The position numbers and the translations under genes are program-made. A model generated the notes under the pieces. It saw only the letters and a list, made by a program, of their open reading frames with translations. It was not told the DNA's origin and did no database searches. From Pseudomonas putida NBRC 14164 (lineage in GTDB: Bacteria > Pseudomonadota > Gammaproteobacteria > Pseudomonadales > Pseudomonadaceae), in the NCBI RefSeq assembly GCF_000412675.1, contig NC_021505.1:2412501-2476500 (forward strand): 64,000 nucleotides of DNA. Reading direction: 5' to 3'. Positions 12,141 to 20,510 of the stretch are shown piece by piece; position 1 is the stretch's first letter; every line of letters begins with the position of its first letter.

Positions 12141-13307
12141 ATGGCGCTAGATCCACCCACGATGCTGACCATCTCGGTCGCCCTGGCAGCGGCGGCTGCC
12201 CTGTACCTGGCGATTGAGTGGCGCAGTGTCCGCGAAACCTCACTGCTGTTCTGGAGTGCCGGTTTTGCCACTATTACTGTCGGTTGTATCCTGGCCTTGT
12301 TGCGCGGGGTCGGGTTGTTGTTCATCGGCATCTGGTTCGCCAACGGTTTGCTGGTGGTGGCACACTGTTTTTTCCTGATGGGCGTACTGCGCTTTACCCA
12401 GGACCGCTTGTCGCGGGCCTGGCTGATGATTGTGGTGGTCTGGTTCGCCTTGCTGTTGTTGCCCGTAGGGCCGCAGTGGTCGAAGGTGATGCTGATGGTC
12501 AACTCGTTGCTGGTGGCGGCATTGACGCTGAAGGCCAGCTTCCTGTTGCGGCCCCACGGCAAGTCGCTGAGTGTCGGGGCCGTGCAGCTGCGTTATGTAC
12601 TGCTGGTTCACGGGCTGTTCTATGTGGCCAAGGCGGTCATTGCGATCACGCCGGGAACGTTGATTGACCTGGCCACCTTTGGCGGGATGATCATTCAGAT
12701 TTCCCTGGTCGAGGGGGCGATGGCGATCATGCTGATTGCCTTGTCGATGACCGGCACAGTGCGCTATCGGCGCGAGGAGCGGATTGCCCGGCTGGCAGCC
12801 CGCGACCCGTTGACCGCGCTGTACAACCGGCGAGCGCTGGAGGTACGGGCAGGGCATTTCTTCAAGGACGTCAGCCCGGCGCAGCCCGGGGCGTTGCTGC
12901 TGATCGACATCGACAACTTCAAGCTGGTCAACGACCTGCACGGGCATATCGCCGGGGACCGGTTGCTGATTGCCCTGAGCGAGATGATTCGTACGGTGCT
13001 ACCCGAGCGCGCGCTGGCCGCGCGGTTGGGCGGCGATGAGTTCGTCATCTTGTTGAGCGGGGCGAGTAGCGAGCGGGTCATGGAGCTGGGTGGGTTTTTG
13101 CGTGAGCAATTTCAGCAGTATGCCAGCAAGACCGTGCCTACGCCGCACGCGGTTACCTTGAGCATCGGCGTGAACCTGTTCGACCAGCCGCCGGCGAGCC
13201 TGGCGGCGTTGATCGAGCAGGGGGATGTGGCCTTGTACCAGTCCAAACGCAGTGGGCGCGATAGCATTCGGTTTGTTGAGCGGCCGATGGCTGACCTCAA
13301 CCAATAG
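12141..13307 (+). CDS. Membrane-anchored diguanylate cyclase (GGDEF)
   Basis: The N-terminal 205 residues contain about seven membrane segments, followed by a GGDEF domain with an intact RLGGDEF signature at residues 297-301. That predicts cyclic-di-GMP synthesis from two GTP. The inhibitory RxxD I-site expected just upstream is not visible in LPERALAARL, so product inhibition by the classical route may be absent. No EAL domain is present. The upstream ATG at 12132 runs into a stop, which supports this start. It is a single gene flanked by a REP pair. Confidence 0.92.
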   Translation: MALDPPTMLTISVALAAAAALYLAIEWRSVRETSLLFWSAGFATITVGCILALLRGVGLLFIGIWFANGLLVVAHCFFLMGVLRFTQDRLSRAWLMIVVVWFALLLLPVGPQWSKVMLMVNSLLVAALTLKASFLLRPHGKSLSVGAVQLRYVLLVHGLFYVAKAVIAITPGTLIDLATFGGMIIQISLVEGAMAIMLIALSMTGTVRYRREERIARLAARDPLTALYNRRALEVRAGHFFKDVSPAQPGALLLIDIDNFKLVNDLHGHIAGDRLLIALSEMIRTVLPERALAARLGGDEFVILLSGASSERVMELGGFLREQFQQYASKTVPTPHAVTLSIGVNLFDQPPASLAALIEQGDVALYQSKRSGRDSIRFVERPMADLNQ

Positions 13308-13313
13308 ACTAAT

Positions 13314-13432
13314 GGGGCTGCTGCGCAGCCCATCGCCGGCACGCCAGCTCCCACAAGTACTGCGCAGACCTTCAGTATTGCGCGGGCCCTGTGGGAGCTG
13401 GCTTGCCGGCGATGGGCCGCGAAGCGGCCCCA
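13314..13432. repeat. REP-like inverted pair between GGDEF gene and ppnN
   Basis: The arms CCCATCGCCGGCACGCCAGC (from 13329) and its near complement (to about 13417) are flanked by small hairpins (GGGGCTGCTGCGCAGCCC on the left and GGCCGCGAAGCGGCC on the right). It lies between convergent genes and probably also works as a bidirectional terminator. Confidence 0.85.
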
Positions 13433-13464
13433 ATAGCCTGGGATGACTGTTCAGGCAGCGGGTG

Positions 13465-14838
13465 TCAGGTTACTACCTGGTAGCACGGCACATACGCTGC
13501 GCCGCCGGGCAGTTTCATGCGGTGCTGGTCGACGAAGGCCTGTAGCAGCCGGCCCAGGGGGTCCAGTACAGCGCTGTCGCCGTGGATCTGATACGGCCCG
13601 TGTTCCTCGATCAGGCGGATGCCTTTGTCCTTGACGTTCCCGGCAACGATGCCCGAAAAAGCCCGGCGCAGGTTGGCAGCCAGTTCATGGGGTGGCAGCT
13701 CGCGGCGCAGGTCCAGCTCGGCCATGGCCTGGTGGGTCGGGTCGAACGGGCGCTGGAAGCTCTCTTCGATCTTCAGCAGCCAGTTGAAGTGGAAGGCGTC
13801 GTTGCGCTCACGGCGGAACTGCTTGACCTCCTTGAGCCCTTCGACCATGTGCCGGGCAACTTCGGCCGGGTCATCAATGATGATTTCGTACAAGCAGTGC
13901 GCCGCCTCGCCCAGGGTGGCGCCGACGAAGGCATGCAATTGTTGCAGGTAAGGCTCGGCGCTGCGCGGGCCGGTGAGCACCACCGGGAACGGCACGTCGT
14001 GGTTGTCCGGGTGCATGAGGATGCCCAGCAGGTAGAGGAACTCCTCGGCCGTGCCGGCACCGCCGGGGAAGATAATGATGCCGTGACCGACACGCACGAA
14101 GGCTTCCAGGCGTTTCTCGATGTCCGGCAGGATCACCAGCTCGTTGACGATCGGGTTGGGCGCCTCGGCGGCGATGATGCCCGGCTCGGTCAGGCCCAGG
14201 TAGCGGCTGCCATGCATGCGCTGCTTGGCGTGGGCGATGGTGGCGCCTTTCATCGGCCCCTTCATCACGCCAGGGCCGCAGCCGGTGCACACGTCCAGCT
14301 TGCGCAGGCCCAGTTCGTGGCCGACCTTCTTGGTGTACTGGTATTCCTCGGTGCTGATCGAGTGGCCGCCCCAGCACACCACCATCTTCGGCTCCACACC
14401 CGGGCGCAGGGTGCGCGCGTTGCGCAGCAGGTGGAACACGTAATCGGTGATGCCCTGGGAGCTTTCCAGGTCGATGCGCTGGCTGGCCAGCTCGCTCTCG
14501 GTGTAGACGATGTCGCGCAGGGCGCTGAACAGCATTTCACGGGTGCTGGCGATCATTTCGCCATCGACGAAGGCGTCGGCCGGGGCATTCAGCAGCTCCA
14601 GACGCACGCCGCGGTCCTGTTGGTGGATTTTAACCTCGAAGTCCTTGTAGGCCTCGAGGATAGTCTTGGCATTGTCGACATGGGCGCCGGTGTTGAGGAT
14701 GGCCAGGGCGCACTGGCGGAACAGGGTGTAAAGGCTACCGGTACCGACTTCACTCAGTTGCTGCACTTCACGTTGTGACAGCGTTTCCAGGCTGCCTTTG
14801 GGGCTGACGGATGCATTGATGACATTGCGTTGAGGCAT
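13465..14838 (-). CDS. ppnN: Pyrimidine/purine nucleotide 5'-monophosphate nucleosidase (LOG family)
   Basis: PpnN cleaves nucleoside monophosphates to a free base and ribose 5-phosphate and is a (p)ppGpp-regulated enzyme in E. coli (formerly YgdH). The 457-residue length fits. The central Rossmann-like LOG domain carries the signature PGGAGTAEE at residues 258-266 and the upstream GCGPGVMKGPMKGA loop; long N- and C-terminal extensions distinguish it from the short LOG lysine-decarboxylase-like proteins. The ATG has AGGAAAG upstream. Confidence 0.93.
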   Translation of the reverse strand: MPQRNVINASVSPKGSLETLSQREVQQLSEVGTGSLYTLFRQCALAILNTGAHVDNAKTILEAYKDFEVKIHQQDRGVRLELLNAPADAFVDGEMIASTREMLFSALRDIVYTESELASQRIDLESSQGITDYVFHLLRNARTLRPGVEPKMVVCWGGHSISTEEYQYTKKVGHELGLRKLDVCTGCGPGVMKGPMKGATIAHAKQRMHGSRYLGLTEPGIIAAEAPNPIVNELVILPDIEKRLEAFVRVGHGIIIFPGGAGTAEEFLYLLGILMHPDNHDVPFPVVLTGPRSAEPYLQQLHAFVGATLGEAAHCLYEIIIDDPAEVARHMVEGLKEVKQFRRERNDAFHFNWLLKIEESFQRPFDPTHQAMAELDLRRELPPHELAANLRRAFSGIVAGNVKDKGIRLIEEHGPYQIHGDSAVLDPLGRLLQAFVDQHRMKLPGGAAYVPCYQVVT

Positions 14839-14931
14839 CTAAGTCTTTCCTGTGCGGGTAAAACATCCTTCTTTGACAACACCATACCGAGAAATGTGGA
14901 CGGCAACGAGGGGGCTGGTGAAAAACCTTGA

Positions 14932-15026
14932 GACCGGTTTGGCTTCTTCGCGAGCTTGCCCGCCCTCACAGGTACAGTGCGGATCCCTGTGGAAGCGGGC
15001 GAGCCCGCGAAGAAGCCAACCCGGTC
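14932..15026. repeat. REP-like inverted pair between ppnN and yeiH-like gene
   Basis: The segments GGCTTCTTCGCGAGCTTGCC (from 14941) and GGCGAGCCCGCGAAGAAGCC (to about 15018) face each other and are enclosed by GACCGG and CCGGTC. It separates two minus-strand genes. Confidence 0.85.
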
Positions 15027-15031
15027 CCGAT

Positions 15032-16093
15032 TTATCCCAACAGCTTCTGCACGCCGAGGGTAATTGCCAAGCCACCGCCTACCAGCCACAGGTTCAGAAT
15101 CGCCCCGGTAGCCAGCGCCTTTGGCCCGGCCTGGCGAATCTGGCTGAAGCGGGTTTCCATACCCAGTGCAGTCATGGCCATGGTCAGGGCAAAAGTGTCG
15201 AGGCTGTTCACCGCCTGGGTCACGCTACCCGGCAGTACCTGCAGTGAATTCACCAGCACCAGGGCAAGGAAGCCGAAGGCGAACCAGGGCATCGCAATGC
15301 GCCCATTGCCCTGCGCCTGGCCGGCCTTGCGCGAGCGGCTGATCCACAGGCCTACCACCAGCAGTACCGGTACCAGCAGCATCACCCGGGTCATCTTGAC
15401 GATGGTGGCGATGTGGGTGGCTTCAGGGCTGACGTTACTGGCTGCGCCCACTACTTGAGCGACTTCGTGGATAGTGCCGCCCAGGAAAAGCCCGGCGCCC
15501 AGGGTGTCCAGGTGCAGCCAGCCGGCGTTGATGGCCAGCGGGTAGAGGAACATCGACAAGGTGCCGAACAACACCACGCTGCCGACGGCCATGGCGCTCT
15601 TGTGCGGTGCACTGCGCAGTGCCGATTCGAAGGCCAGCACGGCGGCGGCGCCACAGATGGCGCTGCCAGCGGCGGTCAGCAGAGCGGTATCGCGGTCCAG
15701 CTTGAACAGCTTCATGCCACACCACAGGCCGATCAGCAGGGTGCTGGACACCACCAGCAACGACACGAGCAGCCCCGACCAGCCGACTTCGGCGATTTCC
15801 TGCAGGCTGACCCGCAGGCCAAAGAAGGCCACGGCAATGCGCAGCAGGCCGCGGGCCGAAAAGTTTATGCCGGCAGCCCAGCTGGCCGGTACACCATCGC
15901 GCAAGGCATTGCCGTACAGCGCGCCGGCGACGATGCCGACAATCAACGGGCTGATGCCCAGGTTGGCGATGGCAGGCAAGGCCGCCAGCTGAGTGACTGC
16001 AAGCGCAAAAAGCGCGACGAACAGGATGCCGTTGAGCCGCCCTCGGGTAGAGAGGGTAGGCGAATAAGCGGGGTGGGACGGAACCGTGGCCAT
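15032..16093 (-). CDS. YeiH-family putative sulfate exporter
   Basis: The 353-residue integral membrane protein has about ten hydrophobic segments and conserved stretches typical of the UPF0324/YeiH family, such as NFSARGLLRIAVAFFGLR, AGSAICGAAAV and GGTIHEVAQVVGA. Transport activity is predicted rather than proven for most members. GGAGGA lies just before the ATG. The divergent LysR gene starts 111 bases away, the same pairing as yeiH-yeiE in enterobacteria. Confidence 0.88.
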   Translation of the reverse strand: MATVPSHPAYSPTLSTRGRLNGILFVALFALAVTQLAALPAIANLGISPLIVGIVAGALYGNALRDGVPASWAAGINFSARGLLRIAVAFFGLRVSLQEIAEVGWSGLLVSLLVVSSTLLIGLWCGMKLFKLDRDTALLTAAGSAICGAAAVLAFESALRSAPHKSAMAVGSVVLFGTLSMFLYPLAINAGWLHLDTLGAGLFLGGTIHEVAQVVGAASNVSPEATHIATIVKMTRVMLLVPVLLVVGLWISRSRKAGQAQGNGRIAMPWFAFGFLALVLVNSLQVLPGSVTQAVNSLDTFALTMAMTALGMETRFSQIRQAGPKALATGAILNLWLVGGGLAITLGVQKLLG

Positions 16094-16204
16094 GTGAGTC
16101 CTCCGGAAAGGTATTTCGACAAGGCCTACGTTAATCTGGTTATAAGCTTATAAAAAATCGTAATTTGGAATGGCAAATATCCGTTTAGCTGATATTTTTG
16201 AATA

Positions 16205-17092
16205 ATGACCCCAGAACAACTGATAACATTTGCCACTGTCGCCGAGCACGGCAACATCAGCCATGCGGCCCAGGCGCTGCACCTGTCGCAGCCGGCGGTG
16301 TCCGGCCAGCTCAAGCTGCTGCAGGAGGCTTTTGGCGAGCCGCTGTATCAGCGTGCCGGCCGTGGTGTGCGGTTGACGGCAGCCGGCGAGCAGTTGCTGG
16401 CCCATGCCGAGCGCCTGCGCGAAACCTTCCGCCAGGCCAGGGCACTGCGTGAGGCCATGCGTGGCCTGGAGCGCGGTACCTTGCGTATCGGTGCCAGTAC
16501 CACACCTGCCAGCTACCTGCTGCCTTACCTGATCGCCGACTTCCATGCCCGCCACCCGGACGTGCTGGTGACTACATCGCACGGCAACACGGCAGAGATC
16601 GTCGCTGCGCTGGACAGTGTCGACATCGCCCTGATCGAAGGGCCGCCTGGGCAGGAGTTGCCCTTGGGCACGCAAGTGACGGCCTGGCGCGAGGACGAGA
16701 TCGTTGCCATCGTGCCCAGTGGTCATCCGCTGGCAGGCAGTGACCAGCAGGCCTTGGCGTCGCTGGGTGCTTACCCGCTGGTGCTGCGCGAGAGCGGCTC
16801 GGGAGTGCGGCAGATTGTCGAGCGGGCGTTTGCCCGTGATGGTGTGGCGATGCGCGTAGCGCTGGAAATTGCCGGGGTGGAAGGGGTGAAGGAGGCGGTG
16901 CGTGCGGGGATGGGGGTTGGCTTTGTGTCGGCGATGTCCATCCGCCATGAGGATGGGGCGCTGCACAGGTTGCAGGTTGCGCCGCAGCCTTTGGTCAGGC
17001 GGTTTTCCATTCTGATGCCGCATGCCGCGACGCCATCGCGGGCGGCGGCGCGGTTTCTTGAGTTGTGTGTGGGTATGCAACAGGTCGGTTGA
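16205..17092 (+). CDS. LysR-family regulator divergent from the YeiH-type exporter
   Basis: The 295-residue protein has a standard LysR N-terminus (FATVAEHGNISHAAQALHLS) and effector domain, close in style to the CbbR/YeiE branch. The short intergenic region (16094-16204) is AT-rich and contains the promoters of both genes, consistent with control of the exporter. The start ATG has no strong Shine-Dalgarno sequence. Confidence 0.88.
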   Translation: MTPEQLITFATVAEHGNISHAAQALHLSQPAVSGQLKLLQEAFGEPLYQRAGRGVRLTAAGEQLLAHAERLRETFRQARALREAMRGLERGTLRIGASTTPASYLLPYLIADFHARHPDVLVTTSHGNTAEIVAALDSVDIALIEGPPGQELPLGTQVTAWREDEIVAIVPSGHPLAGSDQQALASLGAYPLVLRESGSGVRQIVERAFARDGVAMRVALEIAGVEGVKEAVRAGMGVGFVSAMSIRHEDGALHRLQVAPQPLVRRFSILMPHAATPSRAAARFLELCVGMQQVG

Positions 17093-17096
17093 CTGT

Positions 17097-17124
17097 ACCG
17101 GCCTTGTGCCGCGAAGAGGCCGGT
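17097..17124. terminator. Hairpin between convergent lysR and pncB
   Basis: ACCGGCCTTGTGCCGCGAAGAGGCCGGT forms a GC-rich stem-loop in the 42-base gap between convergent genes. It probably terminates from both sides. Confidence 0.65.
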
Positions 17125-17134
17125 GCAGGCACCC

Positions 17135-18334
17135 TCAATTCAGATGAAAGACATGCTTCAGATAAGCAACAAAATTCTCGTCCCGGCATTGCGTCTTGCC
17201 CGGGCTGTCGGAAATCTTCGCCACTGGCGCCCCATTGCAGCCGGTCATCTTGATCACCATGTTCATCGGCTCAACCCCTGGGATATCACACGTGAGCTTG
17301 GTGCCAATGCCAAAGCTCACATTGATCCGTTCATGCAACGCCCGGTACAGCCCCAGCGCCTTGGCAAAATCCAGCCCGTCGGAAAAGACCAGGGTCTTGC
17401 TCCTCGGGTCGATCCCCAGCCGCTCATAGTGGGCAATGGCTTTTTCCGCCCATGCCAGTGGATCGCCCGAGTCGTGCCGCAAGCCATCGAACAGCTTGGC
17501 GAAGTACAGATCGAAATCGCCTATGAAGGCATCCATGGTGATGCAGTCGGTTAACGCAATACCTAACAGCCCGCGGTACTCCCGTACCCAGCACTCCAGC
17601 GCAGCGGCCTGGCTGTCGACCAGGCGTGGGCCGAGCTGCTGGTGGGCCATGAACCATTCGTGGGCCATGGTGCCGAGTGGCTTGAGCTCGAACTCGCGGG
17701 CCAGGTGCACATTGCTGGTGCCGACGAAGCGCCCGGGGAAATCGTGCTTGAGGATGTGCACCACCTCTTCCTGCACGCGGTAGGAGAAGCGCCGTCGGGT
17801 TCCGAAGTCCGCCAGCTGGAAGCCGGCCAGCTCATCGGCGCTGGCCTCGGCTTTGAGCCAGTCCAGCTTCTGGTACAGGCGTTCGCCAACTTGCTCGATC
17901 ACCACTTCGCGATAGCGGTAGCGGTTGCGTACTTCGCTGATGATCGCCAGCAGCGGGATTTCATAGAGGATCACGTGCAACCACGGCCCACGCACGCGGA
18001 TTGCCAGTTGCCCGGCGCCATCCAGGCCCACCTGGACATAGCGCAGGTTGAAGCGAAACAGGCTGAGGAAGCGAATGAAGTCCGGCTTGAGGAAGGGGAT
18101 TTTTTCCAGATAGGCCAGTTGGTCGTGGGTGACGGTAACCTCGGCCAGTTGCTCCACCTGATAGCGGATCTCGGCCAGGTAGGGGGAAAGGTCTTCGCCA
18201 TTGCGGCAGCGAAACTCCCATTCCACCTCGGCGTTGGGGTAGTTGTGCAGCACCGCCTGCATCATGGTGATCTTGTAGAAGTCGGTGTCCAGCAGGTTCT
18301 GGATGATGCGTGGGCCAAAAACACTGTCGCTCAT
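17135..18334 (-). CDS. pncB: Nicotinate phosphoribosyltransferase
   Basis: PncB converts nicotinate and PRPP to nicotinate mononucleotide in the Preiss-Handler route of NAD salvage. The 399-residue length fits the bacterial enzyme, with the N-terminal [16 protein letters not shown] segment and the motif [13 protein letters not shown] containing the phosphorylated histidine. Its start overlaps the pncA stop by four bases, so the two enzymes are translationally coupled in the order pncA-pncB. The nrtR gene lies divergently upstream. Confidence 0.96.
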   Translation of the reverse strand: MSDSVFGPRIIQNLLDTDFYKITMMQAVLHNYPNAEVEWEFRCRNGEDLSPYLAEIRYQVEQLAEVTVTHDQLAYLEKIPFLKPDFIRFLSLFRFNLRYVQVGLDGAGQLAIRVRGPWLHVILYEIPLLAIISEVRNRYRYREVVIEQVGERLYQKLDWLKAEASADELAGFQLADFGTRRRFSYRVQEEVVHILKHDFPGRFVGTSNVHLAREFELKPLGTMAHEWFMAHQQLGPRLVDSQAAALECWVREYRGLLGIALTDCITMDAFIGDFDLYFAKLFDGLRHDSGDPLAWAEKAIAHYERLGIDPRSKTLVFSDGLDFAKALGLYRALHERINVSFGIGTKLTCDIPGVEPMNMVIKMTGCNGAPVAKISDSPGKTQCRDENFVAYLKHVFHLN

Positions 18335-18981
18335 GGGCGGTCTTCCTTGATCAGGGCAAGCTGGTGGTCAAGCGCGTCCTCGTCGCCGCAGAGGATCACG
18401 CCCTCGGCGGCCAACGCACCACACGCCTCGATGGCCCCGGCCTGGGTAAGCGCGCGGCAGGCCGGCAGGTAGAGCAGCACCTGGAAGCCGGCCTGGCGCA
18501 ACTGGCGGGCGGTGGTCTTGACGCAGTAGTCCAGGGCCAGGCCGCCGACGATCACCGCGCCCACCTGCTGTACCTTGAGGTATTCGATCACCCCGGTGGA
18601 CCGGCGCTCGGCCAGGTCGTGGTAGCAGGCGCCGTAGGGGTGCAGGTCAGGTTCGACGCCTTTCCACACGAAGTAGTCATAGTCGATGGGGGCGGGCAGG
18701 CCGGGCAGTAGCGCGAAGCCCGGTGTGCCGGGGACGCAGTGGCTGACCCAGGTCAGGTCGGCGTTGGCCAGTTGCAGGGGTTGCAGCATGTGCGCAGGGT
18801 CGGCGACCACCCAGGCGGCGTTGGCCGGGTGCGCGTCCTTGCTGCCCAGGCGCAGGTCGGCGCGCAAGGCCATGTCGTTCAGGTCAGCCGCAATTTCGTC
18901 GCCTTCGGGCACGGGCAGCTCCAGCGGGGCGTTAGCAGTGAAGCCGTTTTGCGCGTCGACATCGAAACTGGCGATCTTCAT
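18331..18981 (-). CDS. pncA: Nicotinamidase
   Basis: PncA deamidates nicotinamide to nicotinate, feeding PncB. The catalytic triad is visible: Asp in FDVDAQNGF, Lys in LGSKDAHP and the nucleophile Cys in [12 protein letters not shown] start at the ATG at 18981 (GGAGAACCGCC upstream) rather than an upstream in-frame codon, giving 216 residues, the usual size. It is the first gene of a pncA-pncB operon behind a palindromic operator candidate. Confidence 0.94.
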   Translation of the reverse strand: MKIASFDVDAQNGFTANAPLELPVPEGDEIAADLNDMALRADLRLGSKDAHPANAAWVVADPAHMLQPLQLANADLTWVSHCVPGTPGFALLPGLPAPIDYDYFVWKGVEPDLHPYGACYHDLAERRSTGVIEYLKVQQVGAVIVGGLALDYCVKTTARQLRQAGFQVLLYLPACRALTQAGAIEACGALAAEGVILCGDEDALDHQLALIKEDRP

Positions 18982-19010
18982 GGCGGTTCTCCTTGCTGGA
19001 ATGGCTATAT

Positions 19011-19027
19011 AATTCACCTGGTGTATT
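19011..19027. promoter_or_regulatory. Candidate NrtR operator between pncA and nrtR
   Basis: AATTCACCTGGTGTATT is a near-perfect 17-base palindrome (one mismatched pair plus the centre) inside the 138-base divergent region of pncA and nrtR. NrtR regulators of NAD salvage bind palindromes in such positions. The assignment is inference from position and symmetry. Confidence 0.6.
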
Positions 19028-19119
19028 AAGTGTGTCAAGTGGAAAGCGATATGGGGTTGGTGGTTGCCTTACTTAGATGCTCTGGTGGATTATTGTGCTA
19101 CTGAACAAGGAGCTGCACG

Positions 19120-19824
19120 GTGAGTACAGTCGAAGTCCTGGCCAGTGTCGACATTGTCGCCCTGCGCCTGGCCCCTGATGCCCAGCATCTGGAAGTGTTG
19201 TTGCACCGTCGTGAGCGCGAGCCGCATGCCGGGCAATGGGCCTTGCCCGGGGTCATCGTAAATGGGCGTACCCCCGACACCAGTCTGGAGGATGCCGCCA
19301 GCCGGGCCCTGCACGAGAAGGCCCGGGTGCAACCGTGCTACATGGAGCAGGTGGGTACCGAGGGCAATGCATTTCGCGATCCACGAGGGTGGTCGTTGAG
19401 CACCTATTACCTGGCGTTGCTCGACCCCGCGCAGGCCGTCGAAGGCGAGCAACTGGCGTTTTTCGATCTGGACAGTGTGCTGGGGCGCAAGGTGCTGTTG
19501 CCCTTTGACCACAATCTGCTGGTGGAGCGGGCCCGCGAACGGCTGGCGGCAAAGACGGTGTACAGCAGCCTGCCGCTTTACCTGTTGGCGCAGAAGTTTA
19601 CAGTGCAGGATGCGCTCGGGGCGGTGCAGGCTTGCCTGGGCCAGGCGGTGAACGGTACCTCTGTGCGCAAACGCCTGGAGCGTTTACGCGAGCTGGGGTG
19701 GGTGAGGGATACGGGGGAGAAGCACCAGCCTAGGCTGGGCAGGCCGCAGCAGGTGTATCAGTACACGCCGCAGGGGGGGAAGCCATTCATGTTTGACCGC
19801 AGTTTGTTACCTGAAAGCGGATAA
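19120..19824 (+). CDS. nrtR: NrtR, Nudix-related repressor of NAD salvage
   Basis: NrtR represses NAD biosynthesis genes and releases DNA on binding an ADP-ribose-type ligand. Residues about 5-140 are Nudix-like but the Nudix box is degenerate (ALHEKARV instead of REUxEExGU), as expected for a regulator that has lost hydrolase activity. The C-terminal 80 residues form the NrtR-type winged helix (SVRKRLERLRELGWV). It starts at a GTG with AAGGAG upstream and is divergent from pncA-pncB, its probable target. The nadE gene is not nearby. Confidence 0.92.
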   Translation: MSTVEVLASVDIVALRLAPDAQHLEVLLHRREREPHAGQWALPGVIVNGRTPDTSLEDAASRALHEKARVQPCYMEQVGTEGNAFRDPRGWSLSTYYLALLDPAQAVEGEQLAFFDLDSVLGRKVLLPFDHNLLVERARERLAAKTVYSSLPLYLLAQKFTVQDALGAVQACLGQAVNGTSVRKRLERLRELGWVRDTGEKHQPRLGRPQQVYQYTPQGGKPFMFDRSLLPESG

Positions 19825-19860
19825 ATGAGGAGCTAGCTGACCTGGCAGAAATGCCGATGT

Positions 19861-20232
19861 CTAAACACTTGCCTTAGGCGATAGCTGTCGCTCAACAGCG
19901 TTCAGTAACTGGTCAACCGTCCAGGGTTTGGACAGGAACGTTGAACACTCAGGCAGGCGAACGCCGGGATCAAGTTGGCCGGCCGACATCACGATCACGG
20001 CGGTAGCAGGCCAACGATCAATGATCAGGTGGGCAAGATCCACTCCATTGAGTTGGCCAGGCATCTGGATATCGGTCAATACGAGGTCCAGGTGGGCCAT
20101 TGTTTCCAGCACTGTTATCGCCTCATCGACACAACTACAGCTGTGCACGTCGAGGTCGAGCGATTCCAGCGCCTCGCAGGCGAGCGTTCGGATCAACTCG
20201 TCATCCTCTACCACCAATACACTGCGAGCCAT
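19861..20232 (-). CDS. Single-domain response regulator (receiver only)
   Basis: The 123-residue protein is a CheY-like receiver with no output domain. Asp10 and Asp11 (VVEDDELI) form the acidic pocket, Asp54 (VLTDIQMPG) is the phosphoacceptor, and the Ser of VIVMSAG and Lys of FLSKPW complete the site. I start at the ATG at 20232; another ATG lies 18 bases upstream. It is divergent from a sensor kinase of the HisKA_2 class, so phosphotransfer between them is likely (inference). Confidence 0.88.
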   Translation of the reverse strand: MARSVLVVEDDELIRTLACEALESLDLDVHSCSCVDEAITVLETMAHLDLVLTDIQMPGQLNGVDLAHLIIDRWPATAVIVMSAGQLDPGVRLPECSTFLSKPWTVDQLLNAVERQLSPKASV

Positions 20233-20510
20233 AATAAAAACCCCGATCATGTAGCCATACGGCCAGCGGCCATGACCACTGGTTTCGTGCGGCTGACGGG
20301 TGGTGCTTGGGTTGTTGGCAAGCCCAGCGATCTATACTTGCCCATTACCGTCGCGCTTAGACGGTTTTCGTCATTGCCATCGATCCAGGATCGTTGGTAA
20401 ATGAAGCCACGAAACTTTTTCGATCCCGGTCCGGCACGTGCGCAGGGTCTACGGTGTCGAAAGGCACGCTCGAAAATAATCTTCCATATTGGCCAGCTGT
20501 GGATGAACCC

